Below, one piece after another: positions 48,698 to 58,103 of a stretch of 64,000 nucleotides of DNA. The number at the start of each line of letters is the position of its first letter. Within the stretch, counting starts at the first letter, position 1. A program made the position numbers and the translations under genes. The stretch is taken from contig JAJOJF010000041.1 in assembly GCA_021208885.1 (NCBI GenBank), positions 1 to 64,000 on the forward strand. The letters are read 5' to 3'. Source of the stretch: Burkholderiaceae bacterium (GTDB lineage: Bacteria > Pseudomonadota > Gammaproteobacteria > Burkholderiales > Burkholderiaceae_B). The notes under the pieces are model-generated. The model worked only from the letters and a program-made list of their open reading frames with translations. It did not search any database and was not told the DNA's origin.

Positions 48698-49527
48698 GGC
48701 TTGCCAGATTTGTGGCGGTTGGCCAGTTTTTGTCCCATGCCAGCCTGAAACGCTCGCCTGGCAGCCAGCTCAGCGTAATCGCAAGCGAGCTTGGCCGAGT
48801 CAATCACAGTCATCCCTTGCGCCAAGCCACAGGCAAGCGCAGTAGCGGTCAGACCGCTAAGGTCTTGTATGCGTTGGGGCAGGTTTGAGCCAGGCTCACA
48901 AGGCAGGGCGATGGTCTCGCCTTCGGGGCCAAGCAGCAGATTGACCAATGATCCCGGTCGTTGGGCGAAGCCTGTCACCAAGGCCCAGGTTGCCCCTAGC
49001 GCCAACAATGCTGATGGACCATCGGCCGGGTTGAAATTATTGAGCACCTCATCGTTTAGCCACCGGGACATGGCGCTCGCAGGCATAACCACTACCGAGG
49101 CTTGAGGCACCAGCAATTCAAGCGTGGCGCCAACACTGGGTGCGACTTCGCCACCTTCCATGTCTTGGTCTGGCACATCGCCCGGGTTTTCTTGGGGACC
49201 GAGTTGCAATACCAGTGGAGCGTCACTGTAATCAGCCGCCACGCTGGCGATTACGCTCGAGACCTCCGGGCACATCACGGTGCCCACTTTAAGGGCAGCC
49301 ACGGGCATGTCTTCTAGCAGACAGCGTGCCTGTTCATCAACTTGTTCTGCATTGCCACGGTCAAGTGCATGAATTCCAGCCGTGTCAGAGACCGCCATGC
49401 CTGTGGGCACGCATAACGCATGGGTGCCGTGAGCAGCGCAGGTGATGCTGTCAGCCGGGATATCGGTGCGACCGGTTGGGTCAAACAGACCAAACACAAG
49501 CACAGTGGGAGGGGTTGCGACAGGCAA
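48694..49527 (-). CDS. Degenerate ThiD-like (HMP/HMP-P kinase) protein
   Basis: The 277-residue protein has the ribokinase fold of ThiD and sits next to thiE, so a role in HMP phosphorylation is expected. It keeps FDPTG (15-19), PAD (24-26) and ALKVGTV. The glycine-rich GGAGIQAD loop has become GRTDIPAD, and the anion-hole GTGC near the C-terminus is replaced by LSGLT. An extra acidic insertion (GDVPDQDMEGGEV) is present. Activity is therefore uncertain. The start is TTG at 49527 with no clear ribosome site. It heads the minus-strand operon and diverges from rubA. Confidence 0.75.
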   Translation of the reverse strand: MPVATPPTVLVFGLFDPTGRTDIPADSITCAAHGTHALCVPTGMAVSDTAGIHALDRGNAEQVDEQARCLLEDMPVAALKVGTVMCPEVSSVIASVAADYSDAPLVLQLGPQENPGDVPDQDMEGGEVAPSVGATLELLVPQASVVVMPASAMSRWLNDEVLNNFNPADGPSALLALGATWALVTGFAQRPGSLVNLLLGPEGETIALPCEPGSNLPQRIQDLSGLTATALACGLAQGMTVIDSAKLACDYAELAARRAFQAGMGQKLANRHKSGKP

Positions 49528-49588
49528 TTGGCTCGACTTTAGGTAAGATTATGGACGAGTGCATTGTAAAAGAACTGACAAGGTAACT

Positions 49589-49753
49589 ATGCGTACTTAT
49601 ATGTGTTTGATTTGTGGCTGGATTTATGATGAAGCTGAGGGGTGTCCCGAAGAGGGTATCGCGCCGGGCACCAAGTGGGAGGACGTGCCGCCGAACTGGG
49701 TCTGCCCGGAGTGTGGGGCGCGCAAAGAAGATTTTGAGATGATGGAAGTCTAA
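49589..49753 (+). CDS. rubA: Rubredoxin
   Basis: This 54-residue iron protein carries single electrons. Four cysteines bind one iron: CLICG near the N-terminus and CPECG near the C-terminus. The core WIYDEAEGCPEEGIAPGTKW, read as WIYDEAEGCPEEG and IAPGTKWEDVPPNW, is typical. ATG at 49589 follows AAGGT. It lies six bases before yqgE. No alkane hydroxylase partner is adjacent. Confidence 0.96.
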   Translation: MRTYMCLICGWIYDEAEGCPEEGIAPGTKWEDVPPNWVCPECGARKEDFEMMEV

Positions 49754-49759
49754 GAGAAA

Positions 49760-50323
49760 ATGAGTGCCTCTGTAGATCTGTCTGGCCATTTTTTGATGGC
49801 GATGCCGGGTATGGTCGAGGGTGACCTCGCCGGCACGGTGATCTACGTCTGTGAACACTCGGAGCGTGGTGCGTTGGGTCTGGTGATCAACCGGCCTACA
49901 GACTTAAGCCTGGGTAGTCTGCTGGAGCAGGTCGATGTTGAGCGAGATAGTCGACATCCGTGCGATTTGCCTGTGCACTTTGGGGGACCGGTGCAAAGCG
50001 ATCGGGGATTTGTACTGCACAAGCCTGCGGGCGACTACAGTTCGAGCATACGGTTGGGCGACTCCCTGGCGCTGACAACTTCACGTGATGTCCTGCAGGC
50101 TGTGGCCAGTGGCAAGGGGCCTGACCAAATATTTGTGACCCTTGGGTATGCCGGCTGGGGCGCTGGACAACTCGAACAGGAACTCGCACAAAATGCTTGG
50201 CTATCGGTCCCTGCGGAGGAGTCGATTATTTTTGAGGAGCCTGCCGAGTCGCGCTATCCGGCTGCCATGCGCCTGCTTGGCGTGGATCCGGCGATGCTCG
50301 CGGGATCGGCTGGGCATGCCTGA
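49760..50323 (+). CDS. yqgE: YqgE/AlgH family protein
   Basis: The 187-residue protein matches the YqgE/AlgH (DUF179) family. It opens with GHFLMAMPGM and has GALGLVINRPTDLSL, HFGGPVQSDRGFVLH and GYAGWGAGQLEQEL, the family core. Its biochemical role is unresolved; in Pseudomonas AlgH was linked to alginate regulation. Its pairing with ruvX (seven to eight bases of overlap) is conserved widely in Proteobacteria. No signal peptide is seen. Confidence 0.93.
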   Translation: MSASVDLSGHFLMAMPGMVEGDLAGTVIYVCEHSERGALGLVINRPTDLSLGSLLEQVDVERDSRHPCDLPVHFGGPVQSDRGFVLHKPAGDYSSSIRLGDSLALTTSRDVLQAVASGKGPDQIFVTLGYAGWGAGQLEQELAQNAWLSVPAEESIIFEEPAESRYPAAMRLLGVDPAMLAGSAGHA

Positions 50324-50720
50324 TGAGCGAACGATTCTGGCATTTGACTACGGCACCAAGCGCCTTGGGGTGGCGCTTGGCAACGTATTAATTTCCAGCG
50401 CCAGACCGCTGGAAATCATAGATACGCCTGAAAAGGTCAAGCGCTTTGCGCGCATCGAGGAGCTAATTGTTCAATGGCAGCCTGACATGCTGGTTGTGGG
50501 CTTGCCGCTGACAGAGTCCGGTGGTGAGCAGATTGCAACGCGACAAGCCAAGCGCTTTGCCAACCAGCTTGAGGGTCGCTACGGGTTGCCGGTGGCACTC
50601 GTTGATGAGCGTGGCTCTAGCCTCGCTGCTCAGGAAATTGTGGGCAACGCACCCGACGATGCTGCTGCAGCAGCTATTATTCTGCAAAGATACTTTGATG
50701 CGCTGCCGCGCCAGGAATAA
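50316..50720 (+). CDS. ruvX: Holliday junction resolvase-like RuvX (YqgF)
   Basis: RuvX is an RNase H-fold nuclease family member tied to pre-16S rRNA processing and possibly to recombination. The 134-residue protein has [16 protein letters not shown] with the first catalytic Asp, [12 protein letters not shown], and the C-terminal [12 protein letters not shown] with a catalytic Glu. ATG at 50316 overlaps the yqgE stop by eight bases. The open frame upstream lies inside yqgE. Confidence 0.93.
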   Translation: MPDERTILAFDYGTKRLGVALGNVLISSARPLEIIDTPEKVKRFARIEELIVQWQPDMLVVGLPLTESGGEQIATRQAKRFANQLEGRYGLPVALVDERGSSLAAQEIVGNAPDDAAAAAIILQRYFDALPRQE

Positions 50721-50731
50721 GGAAAACAACC

Positions 50732-51268
50732 ATGACACCGCCGGTTGACTCAACCAACGGACTGCCAGCTGCTGAGGATCTTTATCAGGCCTTGCGCCAC
50801 GGTGTTGCCGAACTAATCAAGAATTTACCCCCTGATGATGTACATCTGGTTGGCATTCACTCAGGCGGCGCCTGGTTGGCGCAACGATTGCACCGTGACC
50901 TTGGTCTTCCGACAGCGCTAGGGACGCTAAACATCAGTTTTTATCGTGATGACTTTGACCGTATTGGATTGCACCCGCAGGTGGAGCCATCGGACATCAG
51001 TTTCGATGTGGTAGGTCGCCATCTGGTCGTCGTTGACGATGTGCTGTATACCGGACGCACGATTCGGGGAGCCATGAATGAGTTGTTCGACTATGGCCGT
51101 CCGGCCTCGATCAAACTCGTGGTGCTGATTGATCGGGGACAGCGCGAGCTGCCAATTTGTGCGGATTTTGCGGCATGGCGTTTCGATGGGCCTGCGGCAA
51201 ATAACCTGGTGCTGGCTCAAACAAAATCAGGGGAATTTACCTTGCACGTTGAATCCAAGGAAGCTTGA
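50732..51268 (+). CDS. pyrR: PyrR-family phosphoribosyltransferase
   Basis: PyrR is a bifunctional uracil phosphoribosyltransferase and, in Bacillus, an RNA-binding attenuation regulator of pyr genes. The 178-residue protein has [13 protein letters not shown], the RDDF segment and the PRPP loop [16 protein letters not shown]. It starts 11 bases after ruvX and shares one base with the pyrB ATG. I saw no clear PyrR-type attenuator hairpin in front of pyrB, where the genes touch, so the RNA-binding role is unproven here. Confidence 0.93.
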   Translation: MTPPVDSTNGLPAAEDLYQALRHGVAELIKNLPPDDVHLVGIHSGGAWLAQRLHRDLGLPTALGTLNISFYRDDFDRIGLHPQVEPSDISFDVVGRHLVVVDDVLYTGRTIRGAMNELFDYGRPASIKLVVLIDRGQRELPICADFAAWRFDGPAANNLVLAQTKSGEFTLHVESKEA

Positions 51269-52221
51269 TGCGTAACCCACAGTTAAACCGTCATGGTGAG
51301 CTGACACATCTGATCACTACTGAGGGCATTCCACGCGATATCCTGACCCATATTCTTGATACGGCCCAAACCTTCGTGCCTTTGGCTGAGCGCGACGTCA
51401 AGAAAGTACCGCTATTGCGCGGTAAAAGTGTGTTTAACCTCTTTTTCGAGAACTCTACACGAACCCGCACCACGTTCGAGATTGCCGCTACGCGACTGTC
51501 AGCCGACGTCTTTAACCTGAATATCAACGTGTCATCGGCATCCAAAGGCGAAACTTTGCTTGACACGATTGCCAATCTGTCAGCCATGCAAGCCGATATT
51601 TTTGTGGTGCGTCACGAGGCAAGCGGAGCACCTTACTTAATTGCCAAGCACGTGGCACCCGATGTGCACGTCATCAATGCCGGTGACGGGCGTCATGCCC
51701 ATCCGACACAGGCTTTGCTCGACATGTACACCATTCGGCATTTCAAGAAGGACTTCTCCAATCTGACAGTGGCCATCGTTGGCGACATCCTGCATTCGCG
51801 TGTGGCGCGCTCCAATATCCATGCGTTGACCACACTCGGTGTTGCTGAAGTTCGTGCCATTGGGCCACTGACACTGCTGCCTGGCGGGCTTGAACAAATG
51901 GGCGTTAAAACCTACACAGACATGACCGAGGGGCTGCGTGATGTTGATGTGATCATTATGCTGCGCCTACAAAACGAGCGCATGCGCGGCGCTTTATTGC
52001 CATCGTCACACGAGTATTTCAAGCATTACGGCTTATCGCCCGAGAAACTCTTGCTGGCCAAGCCCGACGCGATTGTGATGCACCCAGGGCCGATGAACCG
52101 TGGGGTTGAGATTGACTCGGCCGTGGCCGATGGCCCGCAGTCAGTTATCTTGAATCAGGTGACATTTGGTATTGCGGTGCGAATGGCCGTCATGAGCATT
52201 GTGGCAGGGGCATCATCGTGA
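51268..52221 (+). CDS. pyrB: Aspartate carbamoyltransferase catalytic subunit
   Basis: PyrB condenses carbamoyl phosphate and aspartate in pyrimidine synthesis. The 317-residue protein has the carbamoyl-phosphate motif [34 protein letters not shown] and [15 protein letters not shown] at 51268 has AAGGAAG upstream and shares its A with the pyrR stop. No pyrI regulatory subunit is present. The next gene is a non-catalytic dihydroorotase homologue that in Pseudomonas forms a complex with PyrB. Confidence 0.96.
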   Translation: MRNPQLNRHGELTHLITTEGIPRDILTHILDTAQTFVPLAERDVKKVPLLRGKSVFNLFFENSTRTRTTFEIAATRLSADVFNLNINVSSASKGETLLDTIANLSAMQADIFVVRHEASGAPYLIAKHVAPDVHVINAGDGRHAHPTQALLDMYTIRHFKKDFSNLTVAIVGDILHSRVARSNIHALTTLGVAEVRAIGPLTLLPGGLEQMGVKTYTDMTEGLRDVDVIIMLRLQNERMRGALLPSSHEYFKHYGLSPEKLLLAKPDAIVMHPGPMNRGVEIDSAVADGPQSVILNQVTFGIAVRMAVMSIVAGASS

Positions 52222-53513
52222 GATTGCATATAAAAAACGCCCGCTTGCTTGACCCCGGTTCGGGCATGGACCGACAAGCGGACTTGTGGGTTGCAGGCGG
52301 CCGGATCGCATCTATTGGCCAGGCACCGCCCGGATTCGAGGCTCAGAAGACACTTGATTACAGCGGTTTGGCCCTGATGCCAGGTTTGATTGATCTTGCT
52401 GTCAGGCTCAGAGAGCCGGGCCATGAATATCGGGCCACGCTGGAGTCTGAGCTCAAGGCCGCCATGGCAGGCGGAATTACCAGTCTGGTGTTGCCGCCAG
52501 ACACCGATCCCCCGCTTGATGAGCCTGGCTTGATTGAAATGCTCAAGCACCGCGCACGCCAGCTTGATCAGGTCAACCTGTATCCACTTGGCGCCATGAC
52601 AGTTGGGTTAAAGGGTCAGGTTATTACCGAGATGGCTGAATTGTCTGAGGCGGGCTGCATTGGATTTGCGCAGGCCGATGAACCCGTCATGGACACCGCG
52701 GTGCTTTTGCGAGCCATGCAGTACGCTCGCTCGTTTGGTTTTGCCCTTTGGTTGCGTCCGCTTGACCCTTGGCTTTCCAAGGGTGTGGCTGCTAGTGGTG
52801 CTTATGCTGCGCGCCTCGGACTATCAGGCGTGCCGGTGCAGTCTGAGACAATCGCTTTGCATACTTTGTTTGAATTGCAACGCAGCGTGGGTGTAAAGCT
52901 CCATATTTGCCGTGTCAGCTCTGCCGCGGGCGTGTCACTCATTCGTCAAGCCAAGGCCGAGGGGTTACCGGTGACGTGTGACACCACCATTAATCACGCC
53001 CACCTAACCGATGTAGACATCGGCTACTACGATACGAATTATCGGCTTGACCCGCCACTGCGCGGCCAACGTGATCGTCAGGCCTTGCGTGAGGCCTTGG
53101 CTGATGGAACGATTGACGCGCTTTGTTCGGACCACACACCGGTTGACGATGATGGCAAGCAAATGCCATTTGCCGAGGCTGAGTCGGGCGCCACTGGCTT
53201 GGAGCTGTTGTTTAGCCTGGCTTTGAGGTGGGCGCGCGAAGACAAATTGCCGTTAACTAAAGCCTTGGCCCGGGTTACAGCAGGGCCGGCCGCGGTGTTG
53301 CGGGCCTGCTCGCAGGCCATGCCGCCGGCAGGGTCGTTGGCCGTTGGTGCACCCGCGGACTTTTGTGTGGCTGACTTGGATGATCATTGGATGGTGGCAC
53401 GTGAATCGCTTGTTAGCCAAAGCCGCCACACGCCATTTCTCGGCATGGAGTTGCCAGGCCGGGTAAGAGCAACAATCATGCGCGGTCGTGTGGTTTGGGA
53501 GCGAACTGGGTGA
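52218..53513 (+). CDS. pyrC': Non-catalytic dihydroorotase homologue PyrC'
   Basis: The 431-residue protein has the full dihydroorotase fold but lacks most metal ligands. The HxH motif is Ala61 and Arg63 ([10 protein letters not shown]), the later His positions are Arg180 (LWLRPLD) and Arg232 (HICRVSS), and only Asp305 (CSDHTP) remains. In Pseudomonas the matching pyrC' product is inactive and holds the PyrB dodecamer together. The GTG overlaps the pyrB stop by four bases, which supports that role. A catalytic dihydroorotase must be elsewhere in the genome. Confidence 0.9.
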   Translation: MRLHIKNARLLDPGSGMDRQADLWVAGGRIASIGQAPPGFEAQKTLDYSGLALMPGLIDLAVRLREPGHEYRATLESELKAAMAGGITSLVLPPDTDPPLDEPGLIEMLKHRARQLDQVNLYPLGAMTVGLKGQVITEMAELSEAGCIGFAQADEPVMDTAVLLRAMQYARSFGFALWLRPLDPWLSKGVAASGAYAARLGLSGVPVQSETIALHTLFELQRSVGVKLHICRVSSAAGVSLIRQAKAEGLPVTCDTTINHAHLTDVDIGYYDTNYRLDPPLRGQRDRQALREALADGTIDALCSDHTPVDDDGKQMPFAEAESGATGLELLFSLALRWAREDKLPLTKALARVTAGPAAVLRACSQAMPPAGSLAVGAPADFCVADLDDHWMVARESLVSQSRHTPFLGMELPGRVRATIMRGRVVWERTG

Positions 53514-54265
53514 ATGTGTTGTTGTTTGCGCTTCGAGCACCCGTGGTGTCGCTCTGGGTGCTTTGTGGCCTAGCGACGATAGGTTTGGTATTTCCGTGGG
53601 TAGGCAGAACCGGCAGGCTGGCCCTTAAAAGGCAGTGGTCTCGCGCTCTGTTGATGTTATGTGGCGTTCGAGCTCACATTGAAGGCGAGCCAGTGCGAAC
53701 TGGGGCGGTCCTTTGGGCAGTCAACCATGTCTCCTGGCTCGATATTTTTGTCTTGAATGTGGTTCGTGCCACCGCATTTGTGGCCAAACAGGAAATCCGG
53801 CATTGGCCGGTGATCGGTTGGCTGGCAGCCGGTGCGGATACGATTTTTATTGAGCGTGGCTACCGGCACGCCGTGCATCGGGCTGGTCAGGCCATGCAGT
53901 TGCGGTTTGGCCGTCATCAGCCTGTTGGCTTGTTCCCCGAGGGCACAACGTCAGATGGGTTTGATGTCTTGAACTTTTATGGCAACCTGTTTGAGCCGGC
54001 TCGTGAGCCGGGGGTTGCGATCCAGCCTGTCGCATTGCGCTATTACCATCGGGGTGAACGCAGTGCTTTGCCTGCATTCGTGGGTGAAGAGTCTCTTGTG
54101 CAGAACCTTTGGCGCTTGCTAGGCACCACGGGTGTGAGCGTTGAGCTCGTGTTTCTGCCGCCAATTGGTCAGCCTGACCAGGACAAGCCGCCACGTGCCG
54201 AGCTCGCCAGGCATGCGCGTGAGTCAATTCGCGAGATAGTGCTCTTGCACCGGAACACAGATTAA
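53510..54265 (+). CDS. plsC: 1-acyl-sn-glycerol-3-phosphate acyltransferase
   Basis: This membrane enzyme adds the second acyl chain to make phosphatidic acid. The 251-residue protein has N-terminal membrane helices, the acyltransferase motif NHVSWLD (HX4D) and the glycerophosphate-binding FPEGTTSDG. GTG at 53510 is preferred because it overlaps the pyrC' stop by four bases and has GGGAG upstream. It is the last gene of the rubA to plsC run. It converges with apaH, with 18 bases between stops. Confidence 0.9.
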   Translation: MNVLLFALRAPVVSLWVLCGLATIGLVFPWVGRTGRLALKRQWSRALLMLCGVRAHIEGEPVRTGAVLWAVNHVSWLDIFVLNVVRATAFVAKQEIRHWPVIGWLAAGADTIFIERGYRHAVHRAGQAMQLRFGRHQPVGLFPEGTTSDGFDVLNFYGNLFEPAREPGVAIQPVALRYYHRGERSALPAFVGEESLVQNLWRLLGTTGVSVELVFLPPIGQPDQDKPPRAELARHARESIREIVLLHRNTD

Positions 54266-54283
54266 GACCGTCAGTTGTGGTGT

Positions 54284-55132
54284 TTAGGGAACGAGCGAAG
54301 CCGATAGGGGATCTAATTCCTGATGGCAGGCAACCTGCACTAACTGACGATCCTGCAGTCGCATCGCGCTTAGGTGCCCGCCCCACACGCACCCCGTGTC
54401 AAGGCAAATGACATCTGGCCGGTTAAGTAGGCCAAGCGTTGACCAGTGGCCAAACACAATGGTGACATCACGCGTGGCACGGTCTGGCATGTCAAACCAC
54501 GGAATCAAGTCGTCAGTACGATCCTTGGGCGATGATTTGACTGACAACATCATGTGGCCTTTTGGGTTGCACATCCGTAGGCGTGTGAGTGCGTTGACAA
54601 TGACGCGCAGGCGTTTGGCGCCGGTGTGACCATCTTTCCAGCGGGTGGGCTCATTGCCGTACATCTTTTGCAGTGACTTGGCCCAGTTGTCGCTGCGCAG
54701 GGCTTGCTCCACCTCAGCAGCCAGGGAGAGTGTTTTTTTAACGGTCCATTTGGGTAGTACTCCCGCGTGAACCATTAAATGATCAAGTTCGAAGTGGGCG
54801 AGCTTGCGGTGGCGTAGCCAATAAATGATGTCACCAGCATCGGGCGCCGTGAGTATGTCATGAAACGTATCGTTTTTGCCAGGAGCCCGAATGCCTGCCG
54901 CCACAGCCAACAAATGCAGGTCGTGGTTGCCAAGTAGAAAGATGCTGCGGTCCTCTAGAGATATCAGGCGACGCAACGTCTGCAATGAGCTTGGGCCCCG
55001 GTTGACCAAGTCACCAGCAAACCAAAAGCGCGCCTGGCTATTGTTGGCAATCAAGGGCTGTGACAACAAAGCATCCAGTGGCGTGTAGCAACCCTGTATG
55101 TCACCGATCATCCATATGTCTGGCGCGCTCAT
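54284..55132 (-). CDS. apaH: Diadenosine tetraphosphatase (symmetrical)
   Basis: ApaH splits Ap4A to two ADP and can decap Np4-RNA. The 282-residue metallophosphatase has [27 protein letters not shown] and VHAGVLP, the metal-binding set. Its ATG overlaps the lptG stop by four bases. It ends the seven-gene minus-strand run that starts at mpl. Confidence 0.95.
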   Translation of the reverse strand: MSAPDIWMIGDIQGCYTPLDALLSQPLIANNSQARFWFAGDLVNRGPSSLQTLRRLISLEDRSIFLLGNHDLHLLAVAAGIRAPGKNDTFHDILTAPDAGDIIYWLRHRKLAHFELDHLMVHAGVLPKWTVKKTLSLAAEVEQALRSDNWAKSLQKMYGNEPTRWKDGHTGAKRLRVIVNALTRLRMCNPKGHMMLSVKSSPKDRTDDLIPWFDMPDRATRDVTIVFGHWSTLGLLNRPDVICLDTGCVWGGHLSAMRLQDRQLVQVACHQELDPLSASLVP

Positions 55133-56310
55133 GCAGCACCTCCCGCTTTTTGTGGCATGGTTTGGTGCGCTTTCTTAGGCCATTGAAAGCGCCTTTCCAT
55201 GCCCAACAAAGCACCAAGCGCCAACACGAATGCCAGCACATTGGGTGCAAGTGCGGTCACAATCGGTTGCCATTGGTACAGTAAACCCATGTTCAAGGTT
55301 AGCTGCCCCAGCATAAAGAACAGTGTTCCAGTCAAGATGCCCGCAAATACCTTGGCGCCAATGCCGCCACGGCGTGTTTGCATGTAGGCAATTGGTGCGG
55401 CAATCGTTAGCATGACCAACAACGTAAAGGGGTAGGCGAGCTTGCGCCAGACCGCAACGACCTGACGTGTCGCGTCGAGATTATTGGCTTGTAAAAAACC
55501 GATGTAATCCAAAAGAGTCAGCATGGACATTTTTTCCGGGGTGGCGATTCGTGCAACTACCCGCGCTGGGGTCAGCGAGGTTGATAGCGGTCGGGTTTGC
55601 TCACGGCTCACCACCATAACAGGTTCTGTTGGAGGCGTGCCTTCGCCAAGTGCTGACAGCGTGTCATCATCGATTCGGTTGTCAGTGACGTTAAAAAGCT
55701 TTAATCCACCGTCTTCGAATACGCCGCGTTGTGCCTCGGAGAATTGCTGTAGCCGATTATTTGGCCCGATTTCATAGATTTTGAGTTTGGCTACTTCGCC
55801 AGAGCTTAGCAACTCACCAATATTCAGAATCCGCGAGCCACCGGAGTCCGTCGGCTCGCGAAACCAGTAACCGCTGATCAATCGACCGCCTTCAACCTTG
55901 CCACGCAACACAAGATTTGCTTCGCTGTAGCGAATTTCCGCTGCTGGTGTAATGAGCTCTGACAAGACAATCGCCAGCGCAATGATGGGTATGCACGCCA
56001 TCCACAACATGCCCAGCAATCGTGTGGCACTGACACCAGAAACCCGCAAAATCACGAGTTCGTTGCGCTGAGCCAAGCCAGCAAGTGCCAACACCGCGCC
56101 AATCAGCACACCGATCGGCAAGAGCTCGTAAGTGCGAGTCGGCAAAGCCAGCATTTCAATATAGAGCAGCGAGCTCAAGGGCAGGCGTTCATTAACGGTA
56201 TCTAGTTGGTCAACCAGCGTAAAAAAAGAAAATAGCCCGATAAGCGCGAGCAGAACCACGAGCGTGGCACGATAAAGCTCTTTGGCGATGTAGTTACGGG
56301 CAGTGGACAT
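55129..56310 (-). CDS. lptG: LPS export permease LptG
   Basis: LptG is one of the two inner-membrane subunits that pass lipopolysaccharide to LptC. The 393-residue protein has an N-terminal pair of helices ([33 protein letters not shown]), a periplasmic beta-jellyroll in about 135-280 and C-terminal helices ending [11 protein letters not shown]. The [13 protein letters not shown] segment is the LptF/G coupling helix. I prefer LptG over LptF by the N-terminal wording. lptF usually precedes lptG, but here aroE does. Confidence 0.85.
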   Translation of the reverse strand: MSTARNYIAKELYRATLVVLLALIGLFSFFTLVDQLDTVNERLPLSSLLYIEMLALPTRTYELLPIGVLIGAVLALAGLAQRNELVILRVSGVSATRLLGMLWMACIPIIALAIVLSELITPAAEIRYSEANLVLRGKVEGGRLISGYWFREPTDSGGSRILNIGELLSSGEVAKLKIYEIGPNNRLQQFSEAQRGVFEDGGLKLFNVTDNRIDDDTLSALGEGTPPTEPVMVVSREQTRPLSTSLTPARVVARIATPEKMSMLTLLDYIGFLQANNLDATRQVVAVWRKLAYPFTLLVMLTIAAPIAYMQTRRGGIGAKVFAGILTGTLFFMLGQLTLNMGLLYQWQPIVTALAPNVLAFVLALGALLGMERRFQWPKKAHQTMPQKAGGAA

Positions 56311-56319
56311 GTGTTCAGT

Positions 56320-57198
56320 TTAACGGACTGCCGAATCAAGTTGTGCGCGGAGCTGTTTTATGACGGGCTCGGGATCAGGTGCGTACCCCAGCCAGATTTT
56401 AAAACTTTCGGCTGCTTGTCCAACGAGCATGCCCAAGCCGTCGGCGAGCTGAGTGCAGCCCGCCTCCTTGGCTTGCTTTAAGAACGGCGTCGGGGCGCTG
56501 CCGTACATCATGTCATAGGCGGCAACAGCGGGCCCAAACAAACTGCTTGGCAATATCAGGGCATCGCCTTGCAGGCTACTGGCCGTGGCATTGATGATGA
56601 GATCAAAGTGCTTGAGCAGGTTTGTATCGGATTCGCTCAGCGAAGACAGGCTATTAGCTGTCAGGCGATCTGAATGGTGAGCATGTGTGCTGATCCAGTT
56701 GCCTACAAGTTCATGCGCACGCTCAGCGGAGCGGTTGACTACCAGGACGTGTTGGCATTTTGCATCTAGCAGTGGCCCAATTACCCCGCGTGCGGCCCCG
56801 CCTGCACCAATCAATAAAACCCTCGCGTCGTTCAATGGCATGGACAGGCGACGCAGGTCGTTTACTAGCCCAACACCGTCGGTGTTGCAGCCGTTAAGGC
56901 CTGCATCGGCCATCCATAACGTGTTGACTGCTCCAGCGTCTTTTGCTCGGGCGCTGAGGTTGTTCTGAGCCAACGTCCACGCGCGCTCTTTGAATGGTAC
57001 GGTGACATTTAAGCCGGCACCGCCTTGGGCGAAGAAAGTTGCCACACACTTCTCGAACTCATCTGGCGGGCAGTCGATGCGTTCATAGATCAATTCGATG
57101 CCAATTTGCTTGGCGAACGCGGCATGAATAGCAGGTGAGCGGCTGTGCGCAATCGGATGTCCAATCACAGCAAATCGCGGGATGGGTTGGGTAACCAT
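56320..57198 (-). CDS. aroE: Shikimate dehydrogenase
   Basis: AroE reduces 3-dehydroshikimate to shikimate with NADPH. The 292-residue protein has FAVIGHPIAHSRSP, NVTVPFKERAW with catalytic Lys70, and GCNTDGVG with catalytic Asp107. The nucleotide loop is LLIGAGGAARGV. ATG at 57198 is preferred; a TTG at 57207 overlapping the upstream stop is an alternative. It lies between the TonB-like gene and lptG. aroQ, another shikimate gene, is at 62.8 kb. Confidence 0.94.
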   Translation of the reverse strand: MVTQPIPRFAVIGHPIAHSRSPAIHAAFAKQIGIELIYERIDCPPDEFEKCVATFFAQGGAGLNVTVPFKERAWTLAQNNLSARAKDAGAVNTLWMADAGLNGCNTDGVGLVNDLRRLSMPLNDARVLLIGAGGAARGVIGPLLDAKCQHVLVVNRSAERAHELVGNWISTHAHHSDRLTANSLSSLSESDTNLLKHFDLIINATASSLQGDALILPSSLFGPAVAAYDMMYGSAPTPFLKQAKEAGCTQLADGLGMLVGQAAESFKIWLGYAPDPEPVIKQLRAQLDSAVR

Positions 57199-57203
57199 GG
57201 GAA

Positions 57204-58085
57204 TCAAGGAACCTGGGTGGTCAATAGACCTGGCGTAAAACGCCAGGTGCGAGTGATGACAAGCTGATCGACTTCGTCAGCTAGTTGAGCCGGAAATGGT
57301 GGGAATGGCTGCGCTAGCTCAATGATCCGGCGCACTGCCTGATTGAGCCGAGCGTCAGCTGCTGGCCGATCAATCACAATCGCAGCGACAGTGCCATTGG
57401 CGTTCATTGTGACACTGGCTTGCAAGTCGCCACGAGGACGTTGACCGGCGCTGCTGGGGTAGTGTTGGCTACCGGTTTGTTCGACCCGCATTCGCCAGTT
57501 GTCGACATAGCCTGCAAATGGATTGGCGATAGCCGATGGTGCATCGTAATAACGGCGCGGGCGCTCGTTGTAGCGTTCAATTTGATCCAGGATGGCAGCA
57601 ATTCGGGCGTTTTGTTCGAGTGCTTGCTGATCAACTTCATCGGTGCCAGAGATAGTCGCGTCTTCAGAGGAGTCGCTTTGTAACTGGTTTGGTTTGGCTG
57701 TCCAGACGCTAAGGAGTTGCTTGAGCAACTGTTGTTGCTCAGCCTCAAGCTGCTTGCGTTGCCGGGTCAGTTCAACAAGCGACACGTCCTCATCTTCAAT
57801 ACCCACGCGCGGCAGCGGGCTACTCGCCATGCGTTCATCAGTCACCTCCCCACCGCCCTCGAGATTGTCTTGTGCGATGACTTGTGGGGCAAGCGGCGCT
57901 TGTTCGCTAAAGGCGTTAACCAGGACAACATCGAGTGCGGAAGGTTTGCTAGCAATCGGCACCAGGATCTGTGGTTGCCAGGCAAGCACCAGACCGTGAA
58001 CCAGCAACGACAGTGCCACGCCCCAGCGCAAGGCGTTTTGTGGGGGGGCGGCAAACCATCGAATCGCTAGCGTCAGGACGTTCAT
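57204..58085 (-). CDS. TonB C-terminal domain protein
   Basis: The 293-residue protein has one membrane helix at about 19-38 (LRWGVALSLLVHGLVLAWQP). A periplasmic stretch follows with a coiled coil near 105-128 (RQRKQLEAEQQQLLKQLL), and then a TonB-type C-terminal domain. That domain reads YVDNWRMRVEQTGSQHYPS, then LQASVTMNANGTVAAIVIDR and FPPFPAQLADEVDQLVITRTW, read in parts. ExbB and ExbD are not nearby, and the gene lies 18 bases after the RNB nuclease. It may serve a TonB role or act in envelope stability like TolA. Confidence 0.8.
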   Translation of the reverse strand: MNVLTLAIRWFAAPPQNALRWGVALSLLVHGLVLAWQPQILVPIASKPSALDVVLVNAFSEQAPLAPQVIAQDNLEGGGEVTDERMASSPLPRVGIEDEDVSLVELTRQRKQLEAEQQQLLKQLLSVWTAKPNQLQSDSSEDATISGTDEVDQQALEQNARIAAILDQIERYNERPRRYYDAPSAIANPFAGYVDNWRMRVEQTGSQHYPSSAGQRPRGDLQASVTMNANGTVAAIVIDRPAADARLNQAVRRIIELAQPFPPFPAQLADEVDQLVITRTWRFTPGLLTTQVP

Positions 58086-58103
58086 GCCGAAATTGTTAGG
58101 CCG

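Noticed and set aside
49528-49588. TPP riboswitch ahead of the thiD-thiE operon
   Set aside because: The 61-base divergent gap with rubA is too short and lacks the THI-box CTGAGA and other conserved parts.
52218-53513. Catalytic dihydroorotase PyrC
   Set aside because: The HxH motif and two further histidine ligands are replaced by Ala and Arg, so a catalytic call is not supported.
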